Assembly (NCBI GenBank): GCA_029204045.2
Contig: CM055063.1
Location: 44,993,345 to 45,057,344 of the forward strand
Length of the DNA: 64,000 nucleotides
Origin: Tillandsia leiboldiana
Lineage: Eukaryota; Streptophyta; Magnoliopsida; Poales; Bromeliaceae
Reading direction: 5' to 3'
Shown here piece after piece: positions 19,319 to 31,858 of this stretch; within the stretch, counting starts at the first letter, position 1; every line of letters starts with the position of its first letter. A program made the translations under genes and the position numbers. Under the pieces are notes generated by a model that saw nothing but the letters and a program-made list of their open reading frames with translations, searched no databases and was not told where the DNA came from.

Positions 19319-20782
19319 ATGGTTGAAGGTGGAAACATCAACAGACCTCCGTTCTTCGATGGAACTAATTATGCGTACTGGAAAGTACGGATAAAAGCCT
19401 TTTTAATTTCCATCGACGAACGGGTGTGGCAATCAATTGAATTAGGATGGTCTAATCCAACTCAAATTCTTGCTGATGTTCGCACCATCAAACCTAGGTC
19501 GAAATGGACCAAGGAAGAGATAGATTCTTCTTCTTACAATGGCAAAGGGATTAACGCCTTATTTAATGCTTTGTCGCAAACAGAGTTCTCTCGCGTCTCG
19601 GCATGTGAGACTGCGAAAGAAATCTGGGATGTTCTTCAAGTTACGCATGAGGGAACTAACCTTGTGAAGATTCAGAAACTGCAAATGCTTACGAGCAAGT
19701 TTGACTCCATTTTCATGGCAGAAAATGAATCTTTCACAGATTACTATACACGATTGCAAGACATCGTAAACACATGTGCTAACTTGGGAGAGAAGATTCC
19801 AGAATTTAAAATTGTAAGAAAAATATTAAGAACTCTTCCTGAAAGATTTCGTTCCAAGGTTACAGCCATTGAAACTATTAAACACCCGGACGAAATCCGT
19901 GTAGAAGAATTAGTTGGTTCATTACAAACTTATGAAATGACTTTTCCTACTAACTATTCTTCTGGAAAGGCATCCTCTTCTAAGTCTTCAGGTTTTGCTT
20001 TGAAAACTACAAAAGAAGAAGATGCAGATTCATCCTCCTCAGGCGATGACGAGAATTTATCTATGGAGGACTTTGAGAAGCAGCTTGCTCTCTTGACAAG
20101 AAGATTTCGCCGAAACTTTCGAAGGGGTAACTCAAGCAAAACTCCATCCTTCGTAAAGTCGAATAAAGGCAAAGGTTCTTCAAGTTTCAAACCAAGAAAG
20201 CAAGAGGGTTTTTCTAAGGATAAGAAAAGCTCAGAAGGACAAGCCCAATGCTTCAAGTGCCGAGGGTACGACCATATATCAACGGAGTGTCCTAATAAGA
20301 ATCCGTCAAAGAAGAAAGCGATGCAAGCCGTCACTTGGGATGACACCTCATCGTCAAATGAGTTATCGTCAAGTAATGAAGAAGATAACGCAACAGCGTT
20401 CCACGTGTCCACATCTTCACCCTTCATGTGCTTAATGGCTAATACATTCGAGTCATTGTCCAACTCCACTGTTGAAAAGATTGCAACGGACGATGAATCG
20501 GATAACTCAGAAGGTGAAGACTTTGCTCTAGCCTATCACAGACTTTTGAGGGATTCAAAGAAACTGGCTAAGCAAAACAAGGGGTTGAGAGGGAGATTGC
20601 AGGATCTCGAAGAAGAAGTAAAAAGGGTAACTTCTCTCTCGACCGATCTTGAAGTCGAAAGGGATAATCTGATAAAAGCAAATGCTTCACTTCAAGAGTC
20701 CAATGAGCAATTCGAGAAGAATTATGCAGATATGGTGAACAAAGCGAATTACTTCTTGAAGCTCAACGGCGAGGCTCGATAG
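19319..20782 (+). CDS. gag: Copia gag, ended by an in-frame amber codon
   Basis: 487 codons from the ATG 20 bp after the primer site. It opens with MVEGGNINRPPFFDGTNYAYWK, the start typical of Copia gag. The gag core (about residues 60-200) follows, then a Ser/Lys-rich stretch and the zinc knuckle CFKCRGYDHISTEC near residue 320. The C-terminal third is acidic and then coiled coil (LQDLEEEVKRVTSLSTDLEVERDNLIKANASLQE). The TAG at 20780-20782 is followed, in the same frame and with no other stop, by the ORF from 20789, so gag and protease would be one polyprotein without it. The base context does not match the classic plant readthrough motif (UAG-CAR-YYA), so I read it as a mutation. Gag forms the virus-like particle in the cytoplasm. 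Confidence 0.92.
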   Translation: MVEGGNINRPPFFDGTNYAYWKVRIKAFLISIDERVWQSIELGWSNPTQILADVRTIKPRSKWTKEEIDSSSYNGKGINALFNALSQTEFSRVSACETAKEIWDVLQVTHEGTNLVKIQKLQMLTSKFDSIFMAENESFTDYYTRLQDIVNTCANLGEKIPEFKIVRKILRTLPERFRSKVTAIETIKHPDEIRVEELVGSLQTYEMTFPTNYSSGKASSSKSSGFALKTTKEEDADSSSSGDDENLSMEDFEKQLALLTRRFRRNFRRGNSSKTPSFVKSNKGKGSSSFKPRKQEGFSKDKKSSEGQAQCFKCRGYDHISTECPNKNPSKKKAMQAVTWDDTSSSNELSSSNEEDNATAFHVSTSSPFMCLMANTFESLSNSTVEKIATDDESDNSEGEDFALAYHRLLRDSKKLAKQNKGLRGRLQDLEEEVKRVTSLSTDLEVERDNLIKANASLQESNEQFEKNYADMVNKANYFLKLNGEAR

Positions 20783-20788
20783 GAAAAA

Positions 20789-21448
20789 TTGGAAATGACA
20801 GAGACCATTCTCCAACTCAAGGATGACTTACAACGATTTTCATCAGGAAGGAGTAAGTTGGATAAGCTTCTTGGTCTTGGTCAATCAAACAAGTTCGGCC
20901 TCGGATACAATCAAACTAAAGACAATTTTAGTTCGGTTGGGATAGTCTTTGTGCCCCAGTCGGTATCTCCTCCTCCGACACCGGAATTGACGACAAACAA
21001 CGACAACAAACCTACTTCCTCCTCTTCGGAATCGTCAAGCATCAAGGTATGTTTTCGTTGTCGTATTGCAGGGCATATAAGAAGAAATTGCAAGATGGGA
21101 GCCAAACGCTCAACTCAAGCACTTCTTGCAACGACTACCAAAAGGGTGATTCCTCAGAAATCAAATGCAAATTATTCGAAAGGAAAAAGTCTCGGTAGTT
21201 CATCAAACAAGACGACGACGTCAAGGAAAAGCGATGGATCAAATAAGACGCTTTCACCAAAGGTATCAACCTCACAATCATTTCCGACGTACACCAAAAC
21301 TCGAAAGGTTTGGGTACGCAAAGGTGAAGTTTTCCCTTGTCTTGTTACAAATATTTCCTTGCATGCTTATGATAATTCGTCTTGGTATCTGGATAGCGGT
21401 TGTTCTCGTCACATGACCGGTGACAAAAACAGTTTTCAAAATTTTTGA
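20789..21448 (+). pseudogene. pol: Copia second zinc knuckle and protease start, left segment
   Basis: In frame with gag across the amber codon. It includes the zinc knuckle CFRCRIAGHIRRNC and, near its end, the aspartic protease active site WYLDSGCSRHMTG. The frame stops at 21448 a few codons past the active site. The remainder of the protease continues in another frame from 21420, so a frameshift lies in the A/T-rich run around 21435-21450. The same shift is present in the right-hand segment. Confidence 0.85.
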
Positions 21449-22487
21449 AAAAATCTCCAGAGGACTTGTAGTTTTCGGAGACGGTCAGTCTTCCAAAATT
21501 GTTGGAAAAGGAACAGTAGCTATTCCAGATGGCCCGATTCTAAATAATGTGTTATTTGTTGATGGCCTTAAGACTAACCTCATAAGTATCAGTCAACTTT
21601 GTGACAATGGTTTTTCAGTTAATTTTTCATCTGTCGAATGCATTGTAACTGATAAGGACCATGTTTTCTTTTTAAAAGGGGTTAGATCTGAAAACAATTG
21701 TTATGTTGTTCCCAATAAAATTTTTGAAAATTGTAACTTAGCCTCTTTGAATAATGAAACACTTTGGCATGAAAGGCTAGGTCACATAAATTTTAAGGAA
21801 CTTGCTAGAATTTCAAACAAAGACGTGGTCAAGGGGGTTCCTAAACTTTCACTTAAACAAAACATTGTGTGTGGTAGTTGTCAAAAGGGAAAACAGTCTA
21901 GGACTGCACACAAGAACTTGAATCACGTCGGTACCAAACGGCCCTTGGAATTATTGCATATGGATCTTATGGGGCCGACACGTCAACCATCCTTGGAAGG
22001 TAAATGGTATATTTTCTTATTGGTTGATGATTTCTCTAGATACTCATGGGTAGCATTTTTAAAAGAGAAAGCTGATACTTTTGATTCTTTTCACGAGATT
22101 TGCCTTCGTATTATGATTGAAAAGAATGAGAAGATCATTCGTGTTAGAAGTGATAGAGGTGGAGAATTCATAAATTCAAAATTCATTGATTTTTGCACTT
22201 CCAATGGCATTAAACATGAATTCTCGACACCCTATACACCTCAACAGAATGGTGTAGTCGAGCGCAAAAACAGGGTTGTTCAAGAGATGGCATGTGTTAT
22301 GCTTCATAGCCGGAATTTACCGTTATATTTTTGGGCTGAAGCTGTGAACACTGCAATCTATGTTATTAATCGAGTTTATTTGCGCCCGGGAACGTTAAAT
22401 ACACCATATGAACTATGGTGTTGTAGAAAACCCAACATCAAATATTTTCGCATCTTTGGGAGTCGGTGTTACATTTGGAAAATTTGA
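21420..22487 (+). pseudogene. pol: Copia protease end and integrase, left segment
   Basis: 355 codons. It starts with the C-terminal protease region (GKGTVAIPDG, LISISQLCDNGFSV). The integrase zinc domain follows (HERLGHINFKEL, then CGSCQKGKQSR), then the catalytic core with D in LLHMDLMGP, D in VRSDRGGEF and E in NGVVERKNR. This segment is open through the catalytic glutamate; in the right-hand segment one A is missing there and the frame breaks. After KYFRIFGSRCYIWK the frame is lost and continues from 22408 in another register. Integrase inserts the cDNA into nuclear DNA. Confidence 0.88.
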
Positions 22488-22839
22488 CTCTCGAAGTGAC
22501 GAAGGGATTTTCATGGGTTATTCTACAAATAGTAGAACATATCGGGTATTTAACTTGGAATCTAAAACGATTGTAGAATCCATAAATGTTAAAGTAGATG
22601 AAGCTTTCCACTTTGCATCTGATAAATCTACCCCTGATATCTCTCTTGATGATGATACTCCTGTAAATGCATATTCTCATGATAATACTTCCAATATTAA
22701 TGATGCATCTAATGGTTCTTCAAGTTTATCTGATGTGCAGGAATCATCTCATGTACCTCCGAGTACTCCATTACATCAAACGTTACGCATCTCCAAGGAT
22801 CATCCTGAATCAAACATCATTGGAGACCCACAAGAATGA
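22408..22839 (+). pseudogene. pol: Copia integrase C-terminal region, left segment
   Basis: Continues integrase in a shifted frame (FDSRSDEGIFMGYS, the conserved block after the core), then a Ser/Thr/Asp-rich linker. It stops at TGA 22837-22839. The frame is open again straight after it and leads into reverse transcriptase, so this is a single in-frame stop shared by both segments. Confidence 0.85.
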
Positions 22840-22857
22840 GTCAAAACTCGGAGACAG

Positions 22858-24422
22858 TTGGTTTGTGGATTCGCTTGTTACGTTTCCATGATCGAACCAA
22901 AGAACGTTGATGAAGCTCTTCAGGATGACTACTGGATTGAAGCAATGCAGGAAGAGCTCCATCAGTTTGAACGAAGCAAAGTCTGGGAATTAACGACGCC
23001 TCCGAAGCAACACAATGTGATCGGTACTAAATGGATTTTGAAGAACAAGAAAAATGAGGATGGTACCATCATCAGGAACAAAGCACGTTTAGTTGCTCAA
23101 GGCTACTCTCAAATAGAAGGTATAGACTTTGATGAAACGTTCGCCCCTGTGGCTAGACTCGAGTCCATTCGTATCTTATTCGCTATTGCTTGTCACTTTA
23201 AAATAAAACTCTTTCAAATGGACGTTAAGAGCGCGTTTTTAAATGGGTTTTTTAATAAGGAAGTTTATGTGGCTCAACCGAAAGGTTTGTAGACTGTAAA
23301 CTACCTAACCATGTTTTTCGTTTGAAAAAGGCTCTTTACGGTTTAAAACAAGCACCGCGAGCGTGGTACGAAAGGTTGACAAAGCACCTCTTGGAGAAGG
23401 GCTATACTCGAGGGGGAGCAGATCGGACTCTCTTTGTGAAGCATTATCAGGATAACTTCATTGTTGCACAAATCTATGTCGATGACATTGTATTTGGAGC
23501 AACAAAGGATAATGATGCTTTTAAATTCGCAGAAACCATGGAAAGCGAATTTGAGATGTCAATGATGGGCGAACTGACATACTTTCTTGGATTGCAAGTG
23601 AAACAAAATGGTGAAGGCATCCATCTGTGTCAATCCAAGTATGCAAAGGAGTTGGTAAAGAAATTCGGATTAGAAGATTCTAAAGATTTTCCTACTCTTA
23701 TGGGAACTAGCAATAAGGGATTAGGAAGTGAATCTCTTAGTGAGAATGTAGACGAGAAACTTTATCGCAGCATGATTGGAAGTCTACTTTACCTCACAGC
23801 TAGTCACCCGGATATATCCTTTAGTGTTGGGATTTGCGCGAGATATCAATCAGCACCAAAGGAGGTTCACCTGAAAGCGGTGAAACGGATCATCCGGTAC
23901 ATCAAAGGAACCATTAATTTCGGAATTTGGTATCCTATGGGAACAAGTCTAGATATTATTGGATACTCAGATGCCGATTGGGCAGGATCTGTGGATGATC
24001 GGAAAAGTACGAGTGGTGCATGTTTTTATCTTGGCCATTGTCTTGTTGCATGGCATAGTAAAAAGGAAAACTGCATTGCACTCTCGACTGCCGAAGCGGA
24101 ATACATCTCAGCGGGTAGTTGTTCAACTCAACTCATTTGGATGAAAAGCGTGTTGAGCGACTTCCGGATTTCAGCAACTTCGGTAACTATTTTATGTGAC
24201 AACACTAGTGCTATAAACATTTCAAAAAAACCCTGTGTTGCACTCAAGAACAAAACACATTGAACTTAGATATCATTTTCTTAGAGAGCTAGTTGAATCA
24301 AATATTCTTCAAATTTCCTAGATTTCAACTGAAGATCAATTAGCTGACTTATAACAAAACCTTTGGATCAAAAACGTTTTATTCATTTGCGTAAAGTAAT
24401 TGGAATGCTTTCCTTGAAATAA
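22858..24422 (+). pseudogene. pol: Copia reverse transcriptase and RNase H, left segment (frameshifted)
   Basis: Reverse transcriptase begins WIEAMQEELHQFERSKVWEL. A missing T near 23285-23289 ends the first frame at 23292, and the domain resumes from 23322 (ALYGLKQAPRAWYERL; catalytic YVDDIVFGA). RNase H follows (YSDADWAGSVDDRKSTSG). Further homopolymer differences near 24230 (an extra A) and 24350 (a missing T) break the end. The right-hand segment at 29139-30602 lacks these breaks, so most are probably base-calling errors at the contig end and not true mutations. Confidence 0.85.
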
Positions 24423-25345
24423 CCTCTTTTTGAAACTTTTGTTTAGGTTAGGTTTTGTTTTGTATTTTTGTTCATTATCTATGCTTAGACATAGAACATT
24501 AATTGAGCATTAGTTTTTGTTGACTTTAACTGCATCCTTTTATATGTTTAGAAATTTATTATGCTTTGGATATCATAATAATTCATTTGATGCAATGATC
24601 ATTATGTGAATTAATCATCTTTGTTTTGATCAAAGTCAATTTCTCTCTCAATGATCTCTTGGTATAGTTTTTATCTTATTTGACTGTTTAGTCGGGTATG
24701 AAATCGAGATCAATTTTTGGTTGAATACTTTATATCTTAAATAATTGATAGCCAATTGAGGGGGAGTCAAAGAAAAAGTGTTATGCTCAAAAGATGTGGA
24801 AAGAGTTACATCCCAATGAGGAGTGTGAAAACTACCACCACATGGAGGAAAGAGCTACCACCTCGGTCGTCCGAGTACTGTGTGCAGCTACCACATGTAT
24901 ACCAAGCAAGGTTTTTCAAGTTTGATTAAATAAAATGCATGTTGAAATACTTGACTCTGTCAAAATTTCAATGTTGGTATAAGGTGGGAATTTTAATGAA
25001 AGATGCTCAAAGAGCCACTCTCTTCAATAAATTGACTAGATATATTATCTAACTTATCTGGGATTTCAGACATCTATTGATCTTGCTATTTCATTTTCTT
25101 TACCGAATTGATGATTTGATAAAGGCATTACTCATAAGATCAAGTTAGATGTAATTGAATTTGTTCAACTTTAAGGGATTTAATTTTTATAAATTTTCGT
25201 CTCATTTGTTGGATGTTATTGATAGATTTGGCATAATCTATTTCTTGTTGTATGAAACGATGATTTTCATTTAAAGTTGATACACAAAAGTGCTTACAAT
25301 CTTTTTCTGGATTTTCTAGAATTTTTCTGAAGAAAAAGTTGGAGC

Positions 25346-25456
25346 CGATCCGGATTGGACAAGCCGATCCGGATCCCGAACGCAGGTATTCTCTGCGGGT
25401 AGCCGATCCGGATCGGAATCACGAACTGATCCGGATCGCGGCTAGGGTTTTATATA
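25346..25456 (+). promoter_or_regulatory. Internal promoter-like cassette, left segment
   Basis: Four GATCCGG(A) motifs and a TATATA at 25451. It is the left-hand copy of the cassette described at 31629. The stretch 24423-25345 between pol and this cassette holds no ORF I can support. Confidence 0.6.
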
Positions 25457-25883
25457 GAACAAAGGGTTTTGATTTCTTTTTTACTTCAATCTTTTGTTCA
25501 AGAGTCTCCAGAGCTTCTCTCTCTAGAATTCATCCATCTTGGAAGATTTCAAACTCAAGTTCTTCGATTCCAAGTAAGTTTTATTGATCAAATCTCGGTT
25601 TTTCACAGTTTTTCATTTTTTTTCCTCAAAACGTGATGGAATTTCCGTATCTTTTTCATTTGTGGATGGTTTTTGATCAAATTTCTTTGAAATAAGAACT
25701 CTGGGTAGATTAGTTTTGATTATATGCTAGGTATTCTAATGATAAACGAATTTTTGTCCTTCAATTTCAAAATTTCGGTTTTAGGGGCATATAATGGGAA
25801 TTTTTGAAAATCATGCGATTGATCTATGTTTTAAAATTCCTTTTGCAAACACTAATTTTGATTCTTAGTCTCTCTACACGATA

Positions 25884-26907
25884 ATGATTGTTTGGGAACA
25901 ATTTTTCAAATTTTTGAAAATTAACAATTTTTTTCGTGTTCTTGAGTTGTTGCTCACAGGATTTCCGTTCTCACAAGAAACTAGTAGCAATGGTGATCAC
26001 CTGGATCATTTTTCTTCTGGCTGCTATGGTCATACAAGAGATACTATCAAGCCCAAGAAGGCTAAGAAGGCGAAGAAACAAAGGATGATTCCGATACGGA
26101 CTCTGAGATGGAATCGATCGATTGGGATGAGCTTCAAGTTCGAAGCAATTACTCCCACTGCTTCGAAAGGGAAAGCCCCTGCAGAGACATCAAAGGCAAA
26201 GGCTCCGCCCACTGCTGCTGAAAAGGAAAAGCTCCAATGGAAGAAACTTCTGTGAAAACAAAAAGAAAAAGTGTTGCCCCCAAAAGAGGGACGTGCTCGA
26301 GGAATTTCCATTGAGCAACCAGTTGCTACCCAGCCTCCTCCACAAGACTTTATCAGCTCTGCTAGGATAAAGGATTTTGAGACAGGGAATGCATGGCGAA
26401 AGACATGTTAATGTCAAAGCCTTCGAAGGAACGACTCTTCGCTTTTTGGGACTCTGTATGATCAGACCGGTCTTGCTCCCATTTGCATTTTCCCCGAGAC
26501 CACTGGGTATGTCTTCACTCAGTAAGGATGTTTTATCAAAATGCTTGCTATCTAGTGATCAGGAGAGCGGACGTCGCGAATTTTCAAACATTGGTTAAGA
26601 ATGTTAAGATCAAAGTAACCCCTCAACTGATTGGAGAGGCGTTAGGAATGACGGGCCAGAGCTGATGGGGCTCATATCTGAAGAGAGTCAAACCTCTTAC
26701 CACCAACTCCTGGAGAGTGGTAGTTGATGGAATCTGTCTTCCAGATACTCTGTCGGCAGGAAACTCCGTCTTTCAAAGAGCTTCGACCAGAGTATCGCTT
26801 ACTTGAACTTCATTATCTGTTAAACAGTCCTTCCCAAATATGAATACAAAGGTTCTTCGGTGGGATAGGATGTTGTTCCTCTATCTTCTTGGAAAACCCC
26901 ACAGCAA
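25884..26907 (+). pseudogene. Envelope-like ORF, left segment, broken and cut by the gap
   Basis: Same sequence as 32167-33190 but with many one- and two-base insertions and deletions, so no frame stays open for more than about 120 codons. It ends at the run of Ns. The density of indels rises towards the gap, which suits poorly polished contig-end sequence. Confidence 0.85.
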
Positions 26908-27007
26908 NNNNNNNNNNNNNNNNNNNNNNNNNNNNNNNNNNNNNNNNNNNNNNNNNNNNNNNNNNNNNNNNNNNNNNNNNNNNNNNNNNNNNNNNNNNNN
27001 NNNNNNN
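26908..27007. other. Assembly gap, 100 N
   Basis: Exactly 100 unknown bases, a conventional scaffold gap of unspecified size. Frames that read X across it are meaningless. Confidence 0.99.
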
Positions 27008-27069
27008 AAGATATGGTGAACAAAGCGAATTACTTCTTGAAGCTCAACGGCGAGGCTCGATAGGAAAAA

Positions 27070-28628
27070 TTGGAAATGACAGAGACCATTCTCCAACTCA
27101 AGGATGACTTACAACGATTTTCATCAGGAAGGAGTAAGTTGGATAAGCTTCTTGGTCTTGGTCAATCAAACAAGTTCGGCCTCGGATACAATCAAACTAA
27201 AGACAATTTTAGTTCGGTTGGGATAGTCTTTGTGCCCCAGTCGGTATCTCCTCCTCCGACACCGGAATTGACGACAAACAACGACAACAAACCTACTTCC
27301 TCCTCTTCGGAATCGTCAAGCATCAAGGTATGTTTTCGTTGTCGTATTGCAGGGCATATAAGAAGAAATTGCAAGATGGGAGCCAAACGCTCAACTCAAG
27401 CACTTCTTGCAACGACTACCAAAAGGGTGATTCCTCAGAAATCAAATGCAAATTATTCGAAAGGAAAAAGTCTCGGTAGTTCATCAAACAAGACGACGAC
27501 GTCAAGGAAAAAGCGATGGATCAAATAAGACGCTTTCACCAAAGGTATCAACCTCACAATCATTTCCGACGTACACCAAAACTCGAAAGGTTTGGGTACG
27601 CAAAGGTGAAGTTTTCCCTTGTCTTGTTACAAATATTTCCTTGCATGCTTATGATAATTCGTCTTGGTATCTGGATAGCGGTTGTTCTCGTCACATGACC
27701 GGTGACAAAAACAGTTTTCAAAATTTTTGAAAAAATCTCCAGAGGACTTGTAGTTTTCGGAGACGGTCAGTCTTCCAAAATTGTTGGAAAAGGAACAGTA
27801 GCTATTCCAGATGGCCCGATTCTAAATAATGTGTTATTTGTTGATGGCCTTAAGACTAACCTCATAAGTATCAGTCAACTTTGTGACAATGGTTTTTCAG
27901 TTAATTTTTCATCTGTCGAATGCATTGTAACTGATAAGGACCATGTTTTCTTTTTAAAAGGGGTTAGATCTGAAAACAATTGTTATGTTGTTCCCAATAA
28001 AATTTTTGAAAATTGTAACTTAGCCTCTTTGAATAATGAAACACTTTGGCATGAAAGGCTAGGTCACATAAATTTTAAGGAACTTGCTAGAATTTCAAAC
28101 AAAGACGTGGTCAAGGGGGTTCCTAAACTTTCACTTAAACAAAACATTGTGTGTGGTAGTTGTCAAAAGGGAAAACAGTCTAGGACTGCACACAAGAACT
28201 TGAATCACGTCGGTACCAAACGGCCCTTGGAATTATTGCATATGGATCTTATGGGGCCGACACGTCAACCATCCTTGGAAGGTAAATGGTATATTTTCTT
28301 ATTGGTTGATGATTTCTCTAGATACTCATGGGTAGCATTTTTAAAAGAGAAAGCTGATACTTTTGATTCTTTTCACGAGATTTGCCTTCGTATTATGATT
28401 GAAAAGAATGAGAAGATCATTCGTGTTAGAAGTGATAGAGGTGGAGAATTCATAAATTCAAAATTCATTGATTTTTGCACTTCCAATGGCATTAAACATG
28501 AATTCTCGACACCCTATACACCTCAACAGAATGGTGTAGTCGAGCGCAAAACAGGGTTGTTCAAGAGATGGCATGTGTTATGCTTCATAGCCGGAATTTA
28601 CCGTTATATTTTTGGGCTGAAGCTGTGA
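27070..28628 (+). pseudogene. pol: Copia gag end, protease and integrase, right segment
   Basis: Repeats the amber codon, zinc knuckle, protease motif and integrase of the left segment. Extra breaks specific to this copy are one additional A near 27510, which splits the protease ORF (27070-27528 and 27446-27730), and one missing A near 28550, just after the integrase catalytic glutamate. The latter diverts the 27702-28628 frame into a false C-terminus. The correct continuation is at 28568-28768. Confidence 0.85.
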
Positions 28629-28688
28629 ACACTGCAATCTATGTTATTAATCGAGTTTATTTGCGCCCGGGAACGTTAAATACACCAT

Positions 28689-29120
28689 ATGAACTATGGT
28701 GTTGTAGAAAACCCAACATCAAATATTTTCGCATCTTTGGGAGTCGGTGTTACATTTGGAAAATTTGACTCTCGAAGTGACGAAGGGATTTTCATGGGTT
28801 ATTCTACAAATAGTAGAACATATCGGGTATTTAACTTGGAATCTAAAACGATTGTAGAATCCATAAATGTTAAAGTAGATGAAGCTTTCCACTTTGCATC
28901 TGATAAATCTACCCCTGATATCTCTCTTGATGATGATACTCCTGTAAATGCATATTCTCATGATAATACTTCCAATATTAATGATGCATCTAATGGTTCT
29001 TCAAGTTTATCTGATGTGCAGGAATCATCTCATGTACCTCCGAGTACTCCATTACATCAAACGTTACGCATCTCCAAGGATCATCCTGAATCAAACATCA
29101 TTGGAGACCCACAAGAATGA
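28689..29120 (+). pseudogene. pol: Copia integrase C-terminal region, right segment
   Basis: Identical in product to 22408-22839 and ends at the same in-frame TGA (29118-29120). Since both segments agree, the TGA and the upstream frameshift after CYIWK are likely to be genuine. Confidence 0.85.
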
Positions 29121-29138
29121 GTCAAAACTCGGAGACAG

Positions 29139-30704
29139 TTGGTTTGTGGATTCGCTTGTTACGTTTCCATGATCGAACCAAAGAACGTTGATGAAGCTCT
29201 TCAGGATGACTACTGGATTGAAGCAATGCAGGAAGAGCTCCATCAGTTTGAACGAAGCAAAGTCTGGGAATTAACGACGCCTCCGAAGCAACACAATGTG
29301 ATCGGTACTAAATGGATTTTGAAGAACAAGAAAAATGAGGATGGTACCATCATCAGGAACAAAGCACGTTTAGTTGCTCAAGGCTACTCTCAAATAGAAG
29401 GTATAGACTTTGATGAAACGTTCGCCCCTGTGGCTAGACTCGAGTCCATTCGTATCTTATTCGCTATTGCTTGTCACTTTAAAATAAAACTCTTTCAAAT
29501 GGACGTTAAGAGCGCGTTTTTAAATGGGTTTTTTAATAAGGAAGTTTATGTGGCTCAACCGAAAGGTTTTGTAGACTGTAAACTACCTAACCATGTTTTT
29601 CGTTTGAAAAAGGCTCTTTACGGTTTAAAACAAGCACCGCGAGCGTGGTACGAAAGGTTGACAAAGCACCTCTTGGAGAAGGGCTATACTCGAGGGGGAG
29701 CAGATCGGACTCTCTTTGTGAAGCATTATCAGGATAACTTCATTGTTGCACAAATCTATGTCGATGACATTGTATTTGGAGCAACAAAGGATAATGATGC
29801 TTTTAAATTCGCAGAAACCATGGAAAGCGAATTTGAGATGTCAATGATGGGCGAACTGACATACTTTCTTGGATTGCAAGTGAAACAAAATGGTGAAGGC
29901 ATCCATCTGTGTCAATCCAAGTATGCAAAGGAGTTGGTAAAGAAATTCGGATTAGAAGATTCTAAAGATTTTCCTACTCTTATGGGAACTAGCAATAAGG
30001 GATTAGGAAGTGAATCTCTTAGTGAGAATGTAGACGAGAAACTTTATCGCAGCATGATTGGAAGTCTACTTTACCTCACAGCTAGTCACCCGGATATATC
30101 CTTTAGTGTTGGGATTTGCGCGAGATATCAATCAGCACCAAAGGAGGTTCACCTGAAAGCGGTGAAACGGATCATCCGGTACATCAAAGGAACCATTAAT
30201 TTCGGAATTTGGTATCCTATGGGAACAAGTCTAGATATTATTGGATACTCAGATGCCGATTGGGCAGGATCTGTGGATGATCGGAAAAGTACGAGTGGTG
30301 CATGTTTTTATCTTGGCCATTGCCTTGTTGCATGGCATAGTAAAAAGGAAAACTGCATTGCACTCTCGACTGCCGAAGCGGAATACATCTCAGCGGGTAG
30401 TTGTTCAACTCAACTCATTTGGATGAAAAGCGTGTTGAGCGACTTCCGGATTTCAGCAACTTCGGTAACTATTTTATGTGACAACACTAGTGCTATAAAC
30501 ATTTCAAAAAACCCTGTGTTGCACTCAAGAACAAAACACATTGAACTTAGATATCATTTTCTTAGAGAGCTAGTTGAATCAAATATTCTTCAAATTTCCT
30601 AGATTTCAACTGAAGATCAATTAGCTGACTTTATAACAAAACCTTTGGATCAAAAACGTTTTATTCATTTGCGTAAAGTAATTGGAATGCTTTCCTTGAA
30701 ATAA
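29139..30704 (+). CDS. pol: Copia reverse transcriptase - RNase H, right segment
   Basis: 487 codons open to TAG at 30600-30602, then 34 more codons in the same frame to TAA at 30702-30704. Reverse transcriptase motifs in order: GTKWILKNKKNEDG, RLVAQGYSQIEGIDF, FQMDVKSAFLNG, KALYGLKQAPRAWY and the catalytic YVDDIVFG. RNase H motifs: YSDADWAGS, ALSTAEAEY and the asparagine/aspartate region CDNTSAI. The tail TEDQLADFITKPL is the conserved Copia C-terminus, so the TAG before it is a late, possibly harmless stop. There is no start of its own; the product would be released from a gag-pol polyprotein. It converts element RNA to cDNA in the particle. Confidence 0.92.
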
Positions 30705-31628
30705 CCTCTTTTTGAAACTTTTGTTTAGGTTAGGTTTTGTTTTTGTATTTTTGTTCATTATCTATGCTTAGACATAGAACATTAATTGAGCATTAGTTTT
30801 TGTTGACTTTAACTGCATCCTTTTATATGTTTAGAAATTTATTATGCTTTGGATATCATAATAATTCATTTGATGCAATGATCATTTATGTGAATTAAAT
30901 CATCTTTGTTTTGATCAAAGTCAATTTCTCTCTCAATGATCTCTTGGTATAGTTTTTATCTTATTTGACTGTTTAGTCGGGTATGAAATCGAGATCAATT
31001 TTTGGTTGAATACTTTATATCTTAAATAATTGATAGCCAATTGAGGGGGAGTCAAAGAAAAAGTGTTATGCTCAAAAGATGTGGAAAGAGTTACATCCCA
31101 ATGAGGAGTGTGAAAACTACCACCACATGGAGGAAAGAGCTACCACCTCGGTCGTCCGAGTACTGTGTGCAGCTACCACATGTATACCAAGCAAGGTTTT
31201 TCAAGTTTGATTAAATAAAATGCATGTTGAAATACTTGACTCTGTCAAAATTTCAATGTTGGTATAAGGTGGGAATTTTAATGAAAGATGCTCAAAGAGC
31301 CACTCTCTTCAATAAATTGACTAGATATATTATCTAACTTATCTGGGATTTCAGACATCTATTGATCTTGCTATTTCATTTTCTTTACCGAATTGATGAT
31401 TTGATAAAGGCATTACTCATAAGATCAAGTTAGATGTAATTGAATTTGTTCAACTTTAAGGGATTTAATTTTTATAAATTTTCGTCTCATTTGTTGGATG
31501 TTATTGATAGATTTGGCATAATCTATTTCTTGTTGTATGAAACGATGATTTTCATTTAAAGTTGATACACAAAAGTGCTTACAATCTTTTTCTGGATTTT
31601 CTAGAATTTTTCTGAAGAAAAAGTTGGA
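30705..31628 (+). other. Spacer between Copia pol and envelope-like gene
   Basis: About 0.9 kb of AT-rich DNA with no ORF I can support. It holds the purine run TTGAGGGGGAGTC near 31041, which resembles an internal polypurine tract such as those found at this place in SIRE-like elements, and three copies of a GAGCTACCAC-type phrase near 31110-31180. Confidence 0.6.
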
Positions 31629-31858
31629 GCCGATCCGGATTGGACAAGCCGATCCGGATCCCGAACGCAGGTATTCTCTGCGGGTAGCCGATCCGGATCG
31701 GAATCACGAACTGATCCGGATCGCGGCTAGGGTTTTATATAGAACAAAAGGGTTTTGATTTCTTTTTACTTCAATCTTTTGTTCAAGAGTCTCCAGAGCT
31801 TCTCTCTCTAGAATTCATCCATCTTGGAAGATTTCAAACTCAAGTTCTTCGATTCCAA
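31629..31858 (+). promoter_or_regulatory. Promoter-like cassette and ATG-free leader of the envelope-like gene
   Basis: Four GATCCGG(A) motifs (31629-31725, including GATCCGGATCCCGAACG) stand upstream of TATATAG at 31736, followed by about 115 bp without an ATG. The arrangement and motif copy those of the Copia LTR U3. A strong donor-like GTAAGT begins at 31859. The cassette could drive a separate envelope-like transcript; this is inference from motif layout. Confidence 0.6.

Noticed and set aside
20780..20782. Programmed amber readthrough between Copia gag and pol
   Set aside because: The bases after UAG do not match the known plant readthrough context, and the element has other stops; mutation is simpler, though not excluded.
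26820..27107. ORFs running through the Ns
   Set aside because: The residues are undefined; the frames exist only because the Ns contain no stop.
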